NCBI GenBank assembly: GCA_049999765.1
Contig: JBNGIQ010009593.1
Span: 222,650-286,649 of the forward strand
Origin: Phaeoceros laevis
Taxonomy: Eukaryota; Anthocerotophyta; Anthocerotopsida; Notothyladales
Direction of reading: 5' to 3'
DNA: 64,000 nt
The position numbers were made by a program, and so were the translations under genes. A model generated the notes under the pieces. It saw nothing but the letters and a program-made list of their open reading frames with translations, did no database searches and was not told where the DNA came from. Each line of letters begins with the position of its first letter. Positions within the stretch are counted from its first letter, which is position 1. This document shows, piece by piece, positions 25,147 through 37,112 of this stretch.

Positions 25147-28100
25147 TCAAGTTCCTACTAAAAAAGAGTGTATTTCTTTCTTGTGCTGGATCCAGCATCT
25201 GCCGGGGCTCTTCCAAGCACCTTCTGTATCCCTCAGCTTTGCTACCTTCTCTGCATGGTCCAAGAGGCCAGCATCTGCGTATATATTAGACATCAGCACA
25301 TAGGCAGCGGGATGTTGCGGATGTAGGCGGACAGCTCCATTGAATGCCTGTTCTGCCAGCAATACATTGTTGTGCTTTCGACAAGCCCCTAACAAACACA
25401 ACCACATGACCAGATCTGGGGAAATTGGCATTGTTGACAATAGTGCTTCTATCCTTGCGAAGCATCCTGCACGTCCGAAAAGATCTACCATGGTCACATA
25501 ATGCTGGATCTTTGGAACTATGCCGTGGCAATTTACCATCAACTCGAAATATTCTGCTCCCTTCTCCACTAGGCCACCATGACTGCAAGCATATAGAAGG
25601 GAAAGAAACGTGACTCCATTAGGCTCTATGCCTGCGAGGCACAATCTTTCGTAACATAGTAGGCTTGCTGTAAACTGTCCTTCCCGGGCATATGCAGCAA
25701 TTAGCGCATTCCATGATACTCAGGTTCGGGTAGTGCATCAAAAGCAGCCTGAGCTTCCATCAAGCTTGCGCACCTCCCGTACGCACTGATGAGAGTGTTC
25801 CCCAAGAGTGGACTCAGCTCATTTGCAGTGGACAAAATTGTCTGATGTGCCTGCCTAAGAATGCCTAGGCTGCCAGTTCTGCTGCACGCTTGCAAGAAAC
25901 ATACAAGTCTGATCTCGTGGGATTCATGCCCTCCTGCTCCATCTGTTGGTACAATTGCAAAGCCTTTTCTGCCTGGTCTTGCTCAACAAAAGCAAGAAGC
26001 ATTGCATTCCATGACACAATGTTTCGTCCGGGTAAGGCATTAAAGACATTCCATGCGTCTGAAATGCTGCCACACTTCCCATACACACTAACAAGGGTGT
26101 TACCAACAAACACATCAGCATCATAGCCTTTCCTGTGAGCACTAGAATGCACTGCCTTTACCTGCGCAAAGGACTCCAGCTTGATAGATTTTCCCTCCAG
26201 CACAACCTCCACTTCCTTCTCTGCAAGCATGCCGCATGCCTGGAGTGTGATCACAAATGTCCGTCTATCTTGCACGACACCATTCTGTTGCATATGTATA
26301 CACAGCTTGAGACTGTGCTCTGCTTCGCCCTGCTCCACATATGCTGCAAGCATCGCATTCCATGATACCGTCCCTGGACTAGGCAATTGATGAAATACAC
26401 TCCAAGCACAACCAATGCTCCCACATTTATACAAACCAGGGTGTTTGCAACAAACACATCAGAATCATAGCCCCTTCTCCGTGTTTGAGCATGGATATCC
26501 AACCCCACTTTCACAGAATTTACTTTGACGGATTGCCCAGCCACCGTAACCTCTTTTTCATCATCTGCAAGCAGACCACATGCTTGCAGTATGCTCACAA
26601 AGGTGCGAGTACTTGGACTCACACCTTCCTCCTGCATTTGTTCATAGAGCTGCCAAGCGTTTTGTGCTTGGCCCTGCTCAACATATGCAGCTAGCATGGC
26701 ATTCCATGGTACAACAGTACTCTCATACAACCTCTCAAAAACGTTCTGTGCATCCACAAGGCTTCCACACTTCCCATATACACTAACCAAGGTGCTACCA
26801 ACAAAGACATTACCATCATACCCTTTCCTGTGAGTTTCGTCATGTAGTGTCTTCCCCCTTTTCAGACAATTCACTTTGATGGGTCTGTCAGTTACCATCA
26901 GATTTTCTTCCTTCTTCTTCGTCTTCTGCTTCAACACAACATGCTTGGAGGACAATGACAAAAGTACGATCATCTGCACTGACACCTTCCTCTAGTAAAC
27001 GTCCATACAGCTGCAAAGCCTGCTCTCCCTGGCCTTGCTCGACATAAGCTGCAAGCAGCGAATTCCATGACACTAAACCATGTGGAGACAACCCATCAAA
27101 GACATTGTGTGCGTCTATAACGCTCCCACACTTCCCGTACATACTGATAAGCGTGTTTCCAACAAAGATGTCTGAACCATAGCCCTTTCGCCGAGCATCA
27201 CCATGGATTACCACACCCTTTGCAAGGGAGTTAGGTTTTGATGATATCCCATCTGCCACAGACTCCTCTTCATCTTCGGCAAGAAGGCCACATGCTTGTA
27301 CTGAGTTGACAAAGGTCCAAGTATCTGGGCTCATTCCTTCCTCCCACATTCGTTCATAGAGTTGCAAAGCCTTGTCTGGTTGACCGTGCCCAACATAGAC
27401 TGCAATCATTGCATTCCATGTGACCACATTACGAGTGGACAACTGATCAAAAACGTTTTGGGACTGCATAGTGCTCCCATAATTACCGTACATAGTAATC
27501 AAGGTGGTACAAACAAAGATATCTGAGTCATAGCCCTTTTTGCAGATGTCAGCATGTAATGCTCGCCCCTTTTTGAGTGCCCTCCCTTTGACGGATTGTC
27601 CATCCACTAGCCTTACCTCATCTTCATTCTTTGCTAGAATGCCACACGCCTGTAAAGTGCTTGCGAACGTCCATGCATCTGGACTCAAATCCTTCTGTAT
27701 AAATAGTTCGTCCAGCTGAAGAGCTATTTCTGCTTCATCCTGCTCGACATAAGCTGCAAGGATTGAGTTCCACGCCACCACATCCCGCTCCAGTAACTCA
27801 TCGAACACCTTCTGTGCATCTGCCATACTCCCACACTTCCCATACAAAGTGACCAGGACACTTCCAAGAAAGACATCGGCATAGCTGCCCTGCATTTCAG
27901 CGTCAGCATGTATTGCTTTTCCCTTTCCTAGAGAACTTACTTTAGTGGATATCCCATCTGGTGTAACCTTGTCTTCCTCCTCTGCAAGAATGTGGCAGGC
28001 ATGCAGTGCGCTCACGAAAGTCCACACATCTGGACTCGTGCCTTCAGCTCGCATACGCACATAGAGTTCAAATGCATCTGCTGCTTGCCTCTGTTCAACA

Positions 28101-29949
28101 TGTGATGTGAGCAAAGCGTTCCAAACCACCAAATCACGTTGGGACAACCAATCAAACAAACAATTTGCATCCACAATGCTCCAACACTTCCCGTACACAC
28201 TCACCAGAGTGCTACCAACAAAGAGGTCTGAACCCAACCCTTGTGCAAAAACAGCAGCATGTAGCACTCTACTCTGTTCCAGCGACTTGACTTTGAGAAG
28301 TCGTCCCACCAGAACAGCTTCGTCCTTGGCCGCAAGCATGCCACAGGCTTGAATCACTCTAACATAGGTCCAAGCATCTGGTGTCACACCTTGTTCTGGC
28401 ATTTTTTCATACATCACCAATGCCTCCTCTGCTTGGCCCTGCTCAACATATGCAGCAAGCATCGCATTCCATGATACTACATTGCACAGGGGCAGCCCAT
28501 CAAACACACTCTATGCATCTTCGACGCTGCCACATTTAGCAAACATACTAATGCATGTGGTACCAACAAACACATCTGACCTACAACCCTTTCTGCAAAT
28601 GGCAGCATATAGCACCTTCCCTTCTCATAGGACTTCCCTTTGATCAGTCCATGGACCATCACATCCTCATCCTTGTCTGCTAGTCCGGCAAAGGCTTGAA
28701 GTGCGCTGACAAAGGTGCGATTGTTTGGACTCACACCTTGCTCTCGCATTGAGCGTAGAGCTGAAGAGCCTTGTCTGATTGGCCCTGCTCAACATGTACT
28801 GTCAGCATGGCATTCCATGCCACTACGTCACAGTGTAGCAGCCCATCAAACACATTTTGCGCATTCATAACACTCCCACACTTGCCGTACATGCTAACCA
28901 GGGTGCTAGCAACATAAACATCTGACTCGCAGCCCTTCCTGCATGCATCAACATGTATTGCTTTTCCCTTGCCGAGTGACTTTACTTTACTAGCATGTCC
29001 ATTCACCCAAACACCTTCTTCCTTGTCCGCAAGCATGGCACAGACTTGAAACACGCTCACAAAATTCCGATTGCTCGGAATCACGCCTTGCTCCCGCATT
29101 TGTTCATACAGTTGCAGGGCTTCCCCAGCTTGCCCCTGCTCCACATAGGCTGTAAGCATCACATTCCATGACACTACATCGGGGTGAGATAATGTGGCAA
29201 ACACATTTTTCGCATCTGCAATGCTTCCGCACTTGGCATACATGTCAATCAAGCACGTCTGCACGAACAAATCAGCATCACACCTGTACTTCACAACTTC
29301 AGCATGGATGCTGTTGCCCTCCTCCAGGTCGGGTATGCCTCCACAAGCTTTCAGTAGGCTAACAAAAGTATATGCATCTGGCCGCACACCTTCCTCTTGC
29401 ATCCACCTGTACAATCTCAGTGCCTCCTTACCTTGCCCAGACAAGGAATACCCAGTGATCAAGGCTGTCCATGAGAAAACACTTCGCTTTGGCAATCTGC
29501 GAAACACCTCAAGCGCATCTTCTAGTCCACCACACTTGACAAGTGTGCTCACCACAGGTTCACCCAAAAACCTTGTAGACTCCAACCCATATTTGGCTAA
29601 ATGATCATGTACCCGCTTAGCCTGAACAAGGGCTCTCGTCCTTGGTGCATGCCTTTCAAAGAGATCCGTAGATATCTGCCGACGGGACAACACCCTCATC
29701 GCCCGTGCTCCACAGGACATCCAGCGCCATATCGAGGTGTCCCTGCTCGGCAAGACTGGCAATTTGATCACCAAATACAGAAGACCTGACATGGAAGGAC
29801 CCTCCCACGGCTTCCAGGCTCCTTTCTAGCTGACCACTCATTGTGGCAAGCCGAGAATCCATCCATATAGGTTTCTGCCGGTTGCTTAGCCACAGTGCTT
29901 CCCCTGACCTCTTATGCCGGAAGTCTGGGTGCCGTGCACTTCTCTGCAA
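25147..29949 (-). pseudogene. Large PLS-class PPR gene (E/E+ end, no DYW) broken by frameshifts
   Basis: PLS-class PPR proteins bind organellar RNA and guide editing or processing. The coding sense runs from about 29949 to the stop at 25147. After a leader it has canonical P, L and S repeats (RSVFSWTALITGYSLSGQGK, VVSWNAMLAAYVEQGQAE, SDVFVGSTLVSMYGKCGS) and ends in E and E+ motifs (PNGVTFLSLLYACSHGGLVE, PDLVMWLCLLGACRKHNN, CWIQHKKEIHSFLVGT) followed by a stop, so no DYW domain is attached. About nine triplet modules repeat with a period near 350 bp. Frame breaks lie near 29660, 28745, 28625, 26920, 26430, 25880 and 25735, and an in-frame TAG occurs near 28512 where neighbours have Gln. Intact neighbouring genes argue against general sequencing error, so I call a pseudogene; a functional gene with local assembly indels remains possible. 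Confidence 0.85.
25880..29040 (-). repeat. Array of about nine ~350-bp PPR modules with acidic insert
   Basis: Each module codes for one PLS triplet lengthened by roughly 15 residues. The insert follows QACGMLA-type sequence, starts with acidic residues (ADKEEG, AKDEA, EEEDK, KNEDE, EDEEE, DDEKE, EKEVE) and ends with K-x-SL-x-KGK before the IHADA helix. Insert positions lie near 29025, 28675, 28328, 27981, 27630, 27276, 26920, 26563 and 26220, a spacing of 343-357 bp. Modules share sequence but are not identical, indicating past tandem duplication and later drift. Confidence 0.8.
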
Positions 29950-31439
29950 GCAACGTAAAGCATCGGGGTCAGGGTATTGTCATCCAGGACAGACCTGAAC
30001 GTCCATCTCATCCCGTGCCAGCAGCTGTGGGTGCGAATACCTTGCCTTGTCTAGCCTTTCATCCACCCAATCTGACGGGTTTGCGAGGAGATTTTCCCAA
30101 AGCCGCTTCTGCTTCTCCTCATAGCTTCCTTCCGACTCCTGGTTCTTCGGGCAGAGAGGACGAACTTCGTCTCCATGCTTCTAAGAAGAGACAGACGAAG
30201 ACCATCGTACTCCTGAGTGGCCATGCTGTTCTGCAGGATCCAAGATGGCTATTCGAGAATCCACCAACTTGGAACCATAAGCACTGTCTAACACTGCAGC
30301 AGCCTTTGTGAGCTTGAAGTTTGAGACAAGACGACCTCCCTGCAAGCGAGTGTAGACCTGTGTCAGGCAAGGCAACACGAACACACGGATGATTCACAGC
30401 TCAAAGGTGGTGAATGAGAAAACAAGGACCTTCTTCTCCAGCCGGTGTTCTGAAGAATTTGAGGTGCTATGCTTCTCATGCTTGACTTGCTGACTACCAC
30501 CTTTGTAAAACCTCAAGCTTCTGCTCTTGGGGACAGATGAATCAAGGACACTCCTCGACTGGTGCTTGGTAAGATATGCACCCTTCGCTTATGCCGACAT
30601 GGAGGTTGCCGTGCAGAAGCCCCAATGTCCTACCCTGCCTTCAAGGAGGCGTGCTGGCTTTCCTTGTCCATAGACCGTGATTGGTAACACAACGAAGCAA
30701 CTGGGTTGCAAACCAGATGGTGAATTTGGTGATGGTCAGTCAGTGGTCTGAAGACAAAGTCCAAGGTGCTGGCTTGCAGCTGTTCTAGTAGATGCCTGCT
30801 GGAGAGGACCATGCTCCAGACGGTGCCACTACCTCCAACTCCCCGAATCCTACCAGCCCTCCAATGTTACCCATCACAGACATGTCCGCACCCGTGGATC
30901 CGGATCTGTGACGGACCCGCCTACTTCCGTTCCATCGACACTTTGGTGAGCCATCTGTCGGAGCAGTTCTATTTCCGGTTCGCAGTGTGGCTACTCAATC
31001 CGGTAACTTGCTCCCGGATGAGAAATCCTGAGGAATGAGATCCGCATTCTAGCAATCTAAATTACCTCCGTATGCGGGCTGATGTAGAATGCGTCAGCCC
31101 ATATTCTAATGGGGCTGATGCATGCTGCACGAGTCCCCCCTGCATTGCTACCTGACCATTCTTAGTTCTTCAGGTACGATGGCAGACAATTGTTGATGCG
31201 GACAGGTCCCAGACGCCTAGTTTGCTCAATGTTAGCAACCTGGCCCAAGCAGCGACTCCAATGCTGCGATGGCATGATGCAAAGATCGAAACGAGTCGTT
31301 CAGGGCCACATAAAAACTCAAGTACGTAAGGGACGGAATAACTCTAATTTAGGCACCGGCCACTTTGTTCGCTATCCAGCTCAGGTGATCTAGACATGGC
31401 AAAAACTCGGATAAGGAACACTGTTACATGTGGTAGCTA
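29950..31439. other. No confident gene
   Basis: Upstream flank of the PPR gene. A 67-codon minus-strand frame at 30181-30384 could be a 5' exon of the PPR gene (it is basic and Ser-rich), but no splice link was established. Nothing else was recognised. Confidence 0.35.
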
Positions 31440-32240
31440 GCCTACAGGGGCATTGAAATGCCACAACTTTTGGTGAACGGGGTAGACTTGCACCTGGAGA
31501 ACAAGCTTGGCCCGACAGCCTTGGATATTGCAGTGAACAATGCAAAAGTGGATCTCTAAAGCTTCCTGCACCATGAGCTGAAGCTTTAACAGGACAAACA
31601 GCGGAGCAAAAGAAGGCAGATCTCACCCCAAACCAGTGAGTTCAGTCTCGAGCAGCAAGTGCAAGACATCACAGGGACTCCCAGATTCTCTTGCTCAATC
31701 TGTAGGANNNNNNNNNNNNNNNNNNNNNNNNNNNNNNNNNNNNNNNNNNNNNNNNNNNNNNNNNNNNNNNNNNNNNNNNNNNNNNNNNNNNNNNNNNNNN
31801 NNNNNNNACGTGCTACAAGAAAGGGCACATGGCCATCCTACGGCTCCTGCACAGAGACTTGTATGAGGCAAGAACCCCGGGGGACACGAGGTCCCCTCTC
31901 CACTAGGCAGTTCAGCACCAGCAGATAGCTATCATTCGATTCCTGATAGACGAAGGTGAAGCAGACTCCGAGAAGACTAGTAGCGTGTCGAAGCTAGTCA
32001 AACGGTACAGCACCGAATCCCTACACTACGCCATCATGAGAAATCATGGGAATTCTTCTCAACGCTGGCGCCAATGCAAATATCCTGGGCAGACAGAACT
32101 ACACAGCCATTGACCGCGCCATAGGGTTTACGAACAAATGAATGGTGGACATATTCATGAAGCATAGGTTTGACACATCCCAACGAGACAAGGAGAATAG
32201 AACATACCTTCGGCTCTTGACAGAACTTCCGACCACTTGA
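31440..32240 (+). pseudogene. Ankyrin-repeat gene relic, split by a 100-N gap
   Basis: Plus-strand fragments read as ankyrin repeats in shifting frames: PQLLVNGVDLHLENKLGPTA then LDIAVNNAKVDL (31460-31560), GHMAILRLLHRDLYEA (31825-31870), SPLH-stop-AVQHQQIAIIRFLIDEG (31895-31955), SLHYAIMRNHG (32010-32045), and LLNAGANANILGRQNYTAID (32055-32115). Stops interrupt at about 31557, 31903 and 32139. It is clearly broken. Confidence 0.75.
31708..31807. other. Assembly gap, 100 Ns
   Basis: Exactly 100 N bases, a default scaffolding size, so the true distance is unknown. The gap lies inside the ankyrin relic. Confidence 0.99.
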
Positions 32241-32246
32241 GAGGTT

Positions 32247-32760
32247 AGTAGCACCAAACTAGCAGCCCTTCAACAATCCAGCAAGATGCTCCGCCAAGAG
32301 CCGACTTGGCCGCAAGATCAGATCTTCCGCGTCCAGCTTGCAACTTATAGAAATAGAAACTGCAGCAGAACGTGGTAGCAAGACAACGTCCTATGAGACA
32401 CAGAACCTAGGCATTGATGAAGAAGATCTTGGGCTTCCCAGCAAGCGGCGCAGGGCCATACATCACGACGATGGGCAGGAATGTAAAAGCCGCTAACGGT
32501 GAAGCCCAAGATCTTCTTTATCAGCGCCGCTTCCTAATCAAACCGGCAATGCCTGCTTCCAAGCAACTGGTGCTACCCAACAACTTCAAGTTCCCTTTCT
32601 AGTAGCACCAAACTCGCAGCCCCTTAACAATCAAACAAGATCCACTGCCAAGAGCCGAACTTGGCCGCAATACAGAATCCCTCTCCAGCTCGCCACGGAT
32701 AGAAATACAAACCATAGCACAACGGGGTAGTACAGGCACCTCCTTATGAGGCAGAAAATC
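32247..32760. repeat. Diverged direct repeat (~165 bp) flanking a foldback segment
   Basis: Segments 32247-32410 and 32600-32760 align along their length (shared GTAGCACCAAACT, GCCAAGAGCCGA-CTTGGCCGCAA, TAGAAATA-AAAC, TATGAG-CA-A) at roughly 80 percent by eye. Between them lies the foldback at 32402-32602. The arrangement resembles an element with two flanking direct repeats, but no coding sequence or target-site duplication was found. Confidence 0.65.
32402..32602. mobile_element. Foldback element copy A with perfect 18-bp inverted repeat
   Basis: Arms 32420-32437 and 32501-32518 are perfect reverse complements over 18 bases, separated by 63 bases. A related copy lies at 39808-40015. The pre-arm reading LGIDEEDLGLPSKRRRAI is shared with copy B, so this may be a captured exon end. 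Confidence 0.6.
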
Positions 32761-34677
32761 TAGGGAGTGATCACTGGCAAGCTAGGCCTATCCCTGGCGC
32801 TGGCCAAGGTGCGGGGAAAACTAATAATAGGATGTATGAGCCCTGCACTTACCCTCCGCGATTGAGAGACGACGGAACCCTCATATGGGGTCCCCACCGT
32901 GGACTGTTGATTTCGTGTTCATCACGAGACCTATATCCCCTCTCTCCGACAAGGGTTTTTTCCCCTGAAATTCCAGCACTTTCAATTGCTGAGTTTTAGA
33001 ACTTTTCCACTCTTTGGGATGCTTTGTGAATGTCTTCGAATCTTTGGTTGGGATTCCACTTCCATTCCTTTTTGGTGACTATGGGAAGAACGTGTTGTAG
33101 GCTGCATGAACGTGCTTGAGCTGCAAAGGCACTTCTATCACACTAAAGCATCAAACCTGTCATTCAACAGCACAATTGACACATAAAAGCGCAGTTCTTC
33201 CCCTACGCAGCAGTGGCTGATAAAACTGCGTGGCTTAAACCTGGGAGTTCTGAAGAAACTATGTTCTCCCTATTCTTTGTACAACCACTAGCAGGTTGCA
33301 TGTGCACAGCATAGATTGACATATGTGCCCTTCAAATAGTGCTTGTAAACATCTGTCCCAATCAAACCATCTGTGAAGGATGTGACTCCACCGTCTATCG
33401 TGCTTGGCTTCTTGATTTTACTACTCTCTAGACACAGTACATACACAGGCTCCATTACACCAGCTGCATGCGTCAACTGCTGAATTGAGCAACTGTGCAG
33501 GTATTCTATAGCTCTACATGCCATTATCGTACTCAACCTAGACAAGGACCTCGGAATAAATATTTACCCACACTGTCTGTATGAGGGCCCATACAACCCG
33601 CAGAGAAGGTGGCCATACTTGTAAGACCTGGGCACAAGCACTGCCTCTGTAAGAGACTGGTCACGTGTCCTACTGCAGCTTTTCATCAATGGTGCATCAA
33701 TGTTGTTAGCTAAAGTGGAACGTGATGGTAGTGTTCGTGAACACAAAATGACAGCGTCTGGACTTGTCATAGCATTGTTTGAATCGTGCGTCCTTTTCCT
33801 GAACAAATCACTCTTGAACCCGTTTGTGCTGGCTTGGCCTGCCATGATATCGCAGGGAGTTCGAGTCTGTTGTCCCACAAAGATCAGCACTAGGTTTTTC
33901 CCTTGTTCTTGCTTGGTGAGCACCTTTCATCATCCAAAGAAGGTCATTTTCATGACATTCAGCTCACTGTAGCACATTCCATTCCAAACGGGGAGGCTAC
34001 ACACATGTTGGAACTTACTTGGAAACGAACGAAGCAGCAAGCTTTTGCATATTTGTCAAACCTACCCAGCGTCGTTGGCATTAGCTTGGCTTTCCCCTTT
34101 AGATGTGCCCAAGCTGCAGGATAAACCGAAACCAGACATGTATATCATCTGACATCTCAATCTAAATATAGGACTTCCATAGCATACTGTTGCCATGGTG
34201 CCAGATTCGTGATCAGCATCCTGGACAAAGCTAGCCGCATTTATTTATGGGCATAATGTACAGTTCTGTATGAAATGCCTGGATTTGTATGTACGGATTG
34301 ATTCAGGGAGTGCTCTTCAAGGCTCTTCAAGACGTGGTTCCAGCCATGTCCCTGCCTTTGTAAACTATGTTGACCTTTCATTTTGCTATGAAGTTGCAGA
34401 TCTACATTTGCTTGATTTGAGAATGAACGGTTACGTTTTGCTGTTTGTCGGGAGATGACGGGTTCAAGCTCATGGATATGGAAGTGAATTTTCCACTGCG
34501 TCCCAGCTTGTTCTGCAGTGCAAGGCGACCAATCCTTAGCCCCTTAAATGCCACATGCCAAAGCCAAATGCTAAAGCAAACTTTGTCCTACCATGCCCAT
34601 GCTTGCTACTAGTCTAGAAACCAGCCCAAGACCAACAGCTTGCGCGAGGAAAACCGCAGCCACGAGAGCAATCTGAA
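32761..34677. other. No confident gene; possible unidentified minus-strand exons
   Basis: Minus-strand frames at 33288-33545 and 33564-33923 look protein-like and are adjacent, so they may be relic exons of one gene. I recognise no family. No repeat was seen. Confidence 0.3.
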
Positions 34678-36130
34678 AGCGGATGGGAGCATATCGAGGT
34701 ATAAAGCAAGGCTAGTTGGTAAGGGCTATTCGCAAATACCCGGCCTCGCTAGTTGCTAAGGGCTATTCGTAAATACCCGGCCTCGACTATGATGATACGT
34801 TCAGCCCAACCCGGCCTCGACTACGAATACGTTGAGCCCAGTGGTCAAGCTGAACACTCTCCGCATGTTCATTGCACTTGCGGTGGTGAATAATCTTGAG
34901 CTGGAACAATTGGATGTGACCACGGCGTTTCTCTATGGAAACCTGAAAGAGGAAATATACATGCAAGTCCCTCCAGGAGTAGAAGTGCCAAAGGGCATAT
35001 CCAGGCTAGTATACAAGCTACAAAAGACGCTTTATGGGCTTAAACAAAGCCACCGAGCCTGGTATGAAAGAATTCACACCTATCTAACACAGCTTGGGTA
35101 TGTCAGCATGGAGCCTCCATGTTGACTTGACTCTAATGTATATGTAAAACAAGAAGGAGAAGACTTCTTAGCTCTTGCCATCTGTGTGGACGATATAATC
35201 ATACTTTGCAACTCTTGGAGAATGATCTTCGAGCTAAAGGAGCACCTTCGAAGAGCGTTTAAGATCACTGATGCCGGAGCCCTTACATTCTGCAAAGGCA
35301 TGCAATTACAAAGGAACAGAAGTGTTGGCACAATATTTCTGCACCAGAACAAGTACATTAAGCAGATCCTTGACAGGTACGGCATGCCTGATTGTAAACA
35401 TGCAGCAACCCCTGTCGAACAGGACACAAAGCATGTGGCACAAGTTGGTGACATACCTGAACAAGATTTGGCATACGTTGAGGAGTATACATCGAAGAAT
35501 GGATCAGTTATGCATTTGATGGTTGGCAAAAGGCCAGACCTGGCCTTCTGCTCTGGCCTCTCATCCAGGTTCGTTTCCAACCCAAATCATACACACCAAG
35601 ACCTGATGAACAAGGTTTTCAGATACAAAGGGTTTTCAGATACATAGTTGGGACCTAAGAGTGGGGCATCCTGTACAGTGCGAAAGCAAAGGATCCACTC
35701 AAGCTGTTAATCTACAGTGATGCGGACTGGGCAGGACCCAGATAGCCGCAAATCCATTTCAAGTTATGTGACGCTGCTGGCTGGTGGCACGATTTCCTGG
35801 AGCAGCCGCAGACAGCCCACTATTTCGTTATCATCGACAGAAGCTGAATACAAAAGCCTGACAGAAGCTTGTAAAGAAATCACCTGGTCAGTGGGAGCCT
35901 TGCGCGAACTTGGATTTGAGCAGGAGCTGCCCACTGATTTGCTGTGCGACAACCAGAGTGCGATTGCGATGACAATGAACCCTCGGTTCCATGCCAGAAC
36001 CAAGCACATCGAGATCCAGCACCACTATATCCACGAAATTGCAGCACAAGGAATTGTAAGACTTTCCTATTGTCGTACTGAGTCTATGATTGCAGACATA
36101 CTAAGGGGCTGGAAGGGTCAAACACTATGA
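34678..36130 (+). mobile_element. Ty1/copia retrotransposon relic (reverse transcriptase and RNase H)
   Basis: The reading starts within the reverse transcriptase (ISRYKARLVGKGYSQIPG), continues through LEQLDVTTAFLYGNLKEEIY, LYGLKQSHRAWYERI and the catalytic CVDDIIIL box, and ends in the copia RNase H (SKSSTEAEY-type LSSTEAEYKSLTEACKEITW, LCDNQSAIAMTMNPRFHART, KHIEIQHHYIHE). A TGA at 35123-35125, a frame change near 35640 and another near 35735 make it non-functional. Two local microduplications (34712-34838 and 35622-35652) cause part of the damage. No gag, integrase or LTR pair was identified. Confidence 0.92.
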
Positions 36131-36410
36131 ACATTCAGCTGCAATGGGACTTCGCGCGACTGGCGAACCTCTCCGATGGAGCACAAGACAAATTCGCCGC
36201 CATGGACAAGCTGCACGAGACGGGAGCGCGAGCGAAGGCTGAAGCAAAAGTTCTGAGTTCGTGGTTTAGGGCCTGACGAGGCTCTTTCGGCGATTTCAGG
36301 ATTCTTTCAGTTTAGCAGAAGCTTCTTTAGTTTAGTAGAACTTCCTTCATTTAGCTACGTTTCTATAAGCAGTAAGTATAGATAAACAAACCAACGTTAA
36401 AGGTGACTAA

Positions 36411-36840
36411 CTATCCGTTAGTGACCGTTGAGTCCAACTTCCTATACTCTTCCAAACTTGTATCATCGGAGTGGAGGATTGCGAAGAATGCTGCCTCCGC
36501 CTCCTTGCTCCACCATACCGCATCGCCAACGTCCTCCGCAACAAAGTAATGCCCACTGTTCCTTTTTATAAACAAGGCAGATGAGAGCCAAGGCGACTCC
36601 GTGGGCGCAGGCATCCACAAGCTCTTTCAGGTCTGGACGCGCTGCACGCGCCCAACCTGCCAACCACTCAATCTCCTCCTTGGAAATCAGGCTGTACTCC
36701 AGTAAGCCGTCCGGAATGTGGGGAGGTTGAAGAAGTAGAAGAGAGGGCAAGAGGGTGGTTGCAAGGGCAACCATGTCCTCTGCCGAAAGAGGCGACGGCC
36801 CGGAGCCACTAGTAGCGCTACTCGTACCCTGGGCAGCCAT
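36411..36840 (-). CDS. Unidentified small protein gene, possibly frameshifted
   Basis: From ATG 36840 the minus strand reads MAAQGTSSATSGSGPSPLSA, then a Leu-rich segment (VALATTLLPSLLLLQ) and EEIEWLAGWARAARPDLKEL. At about 36610-36620 a different frame becomes more protein-like (RNSGHYFVAEDVGDAVWW, SKEAEAAFFAILHSDD) and runs to a stop at 36411. The first frame alone gives 125 residues ending at 36463. Either a one-base indel joins the two frames or only one is real. No family recognised. It sits just 3' of the copia relic, so it may be transposon-associated. Confidence 0.4.
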
Positions 36841-36952
36841 GCTTCCAAGAATCAGATGTGCCCGACTCGGGGGTCCGGAGAAGTTTGCCAGGACCCGTCT
36901 ATCGCGCGCGCGGAAAACGTCAGTTCGGGCAGGTCACAATGGGCAGCGCATT

Positions 36953-36976
36953 ATATTATTATTATTATTATTATTA
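36953..36976. repeat. (ATT)n microsatellite
   Basis: Eight ATT units with slight variation at the ends, upstream of the LINE relic. Confidence 0.9.
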
Positions 36977-37112
36977 ATCATAAGGCGTATGCAGCCATAA
37001 AGACTATGATGCCTGTCATAGAGTCAAGAGTTAACATTTCGAGAGAGAAAAGGGATAACAAACTAGTAAAGAAACTAAACAACAAATTAGGTGAGAGAAT
37101 ATAACAGTAAAT

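Noticed and set aside
25147-25250. Joining the E+ end of the large PPR gene to a DYW domain
   Set aside because: A stop follows LVGT directly and no DYW sequence lies downstream on the minus strand before 25147.
28505-28520. Idea that U-to-C editing restores Gln at the in-frame TAG of the PPR gene
   Set aside because: Such editing acts on organelle transcripts, whereas this is a nuclear gene that also has frameshifts.
34678-36130. Complete copia element with LTRs
   Set aside because: No matching long terminal repeats, gag, protease or integrase could be found; only a damaged RT-RNase H part remains.
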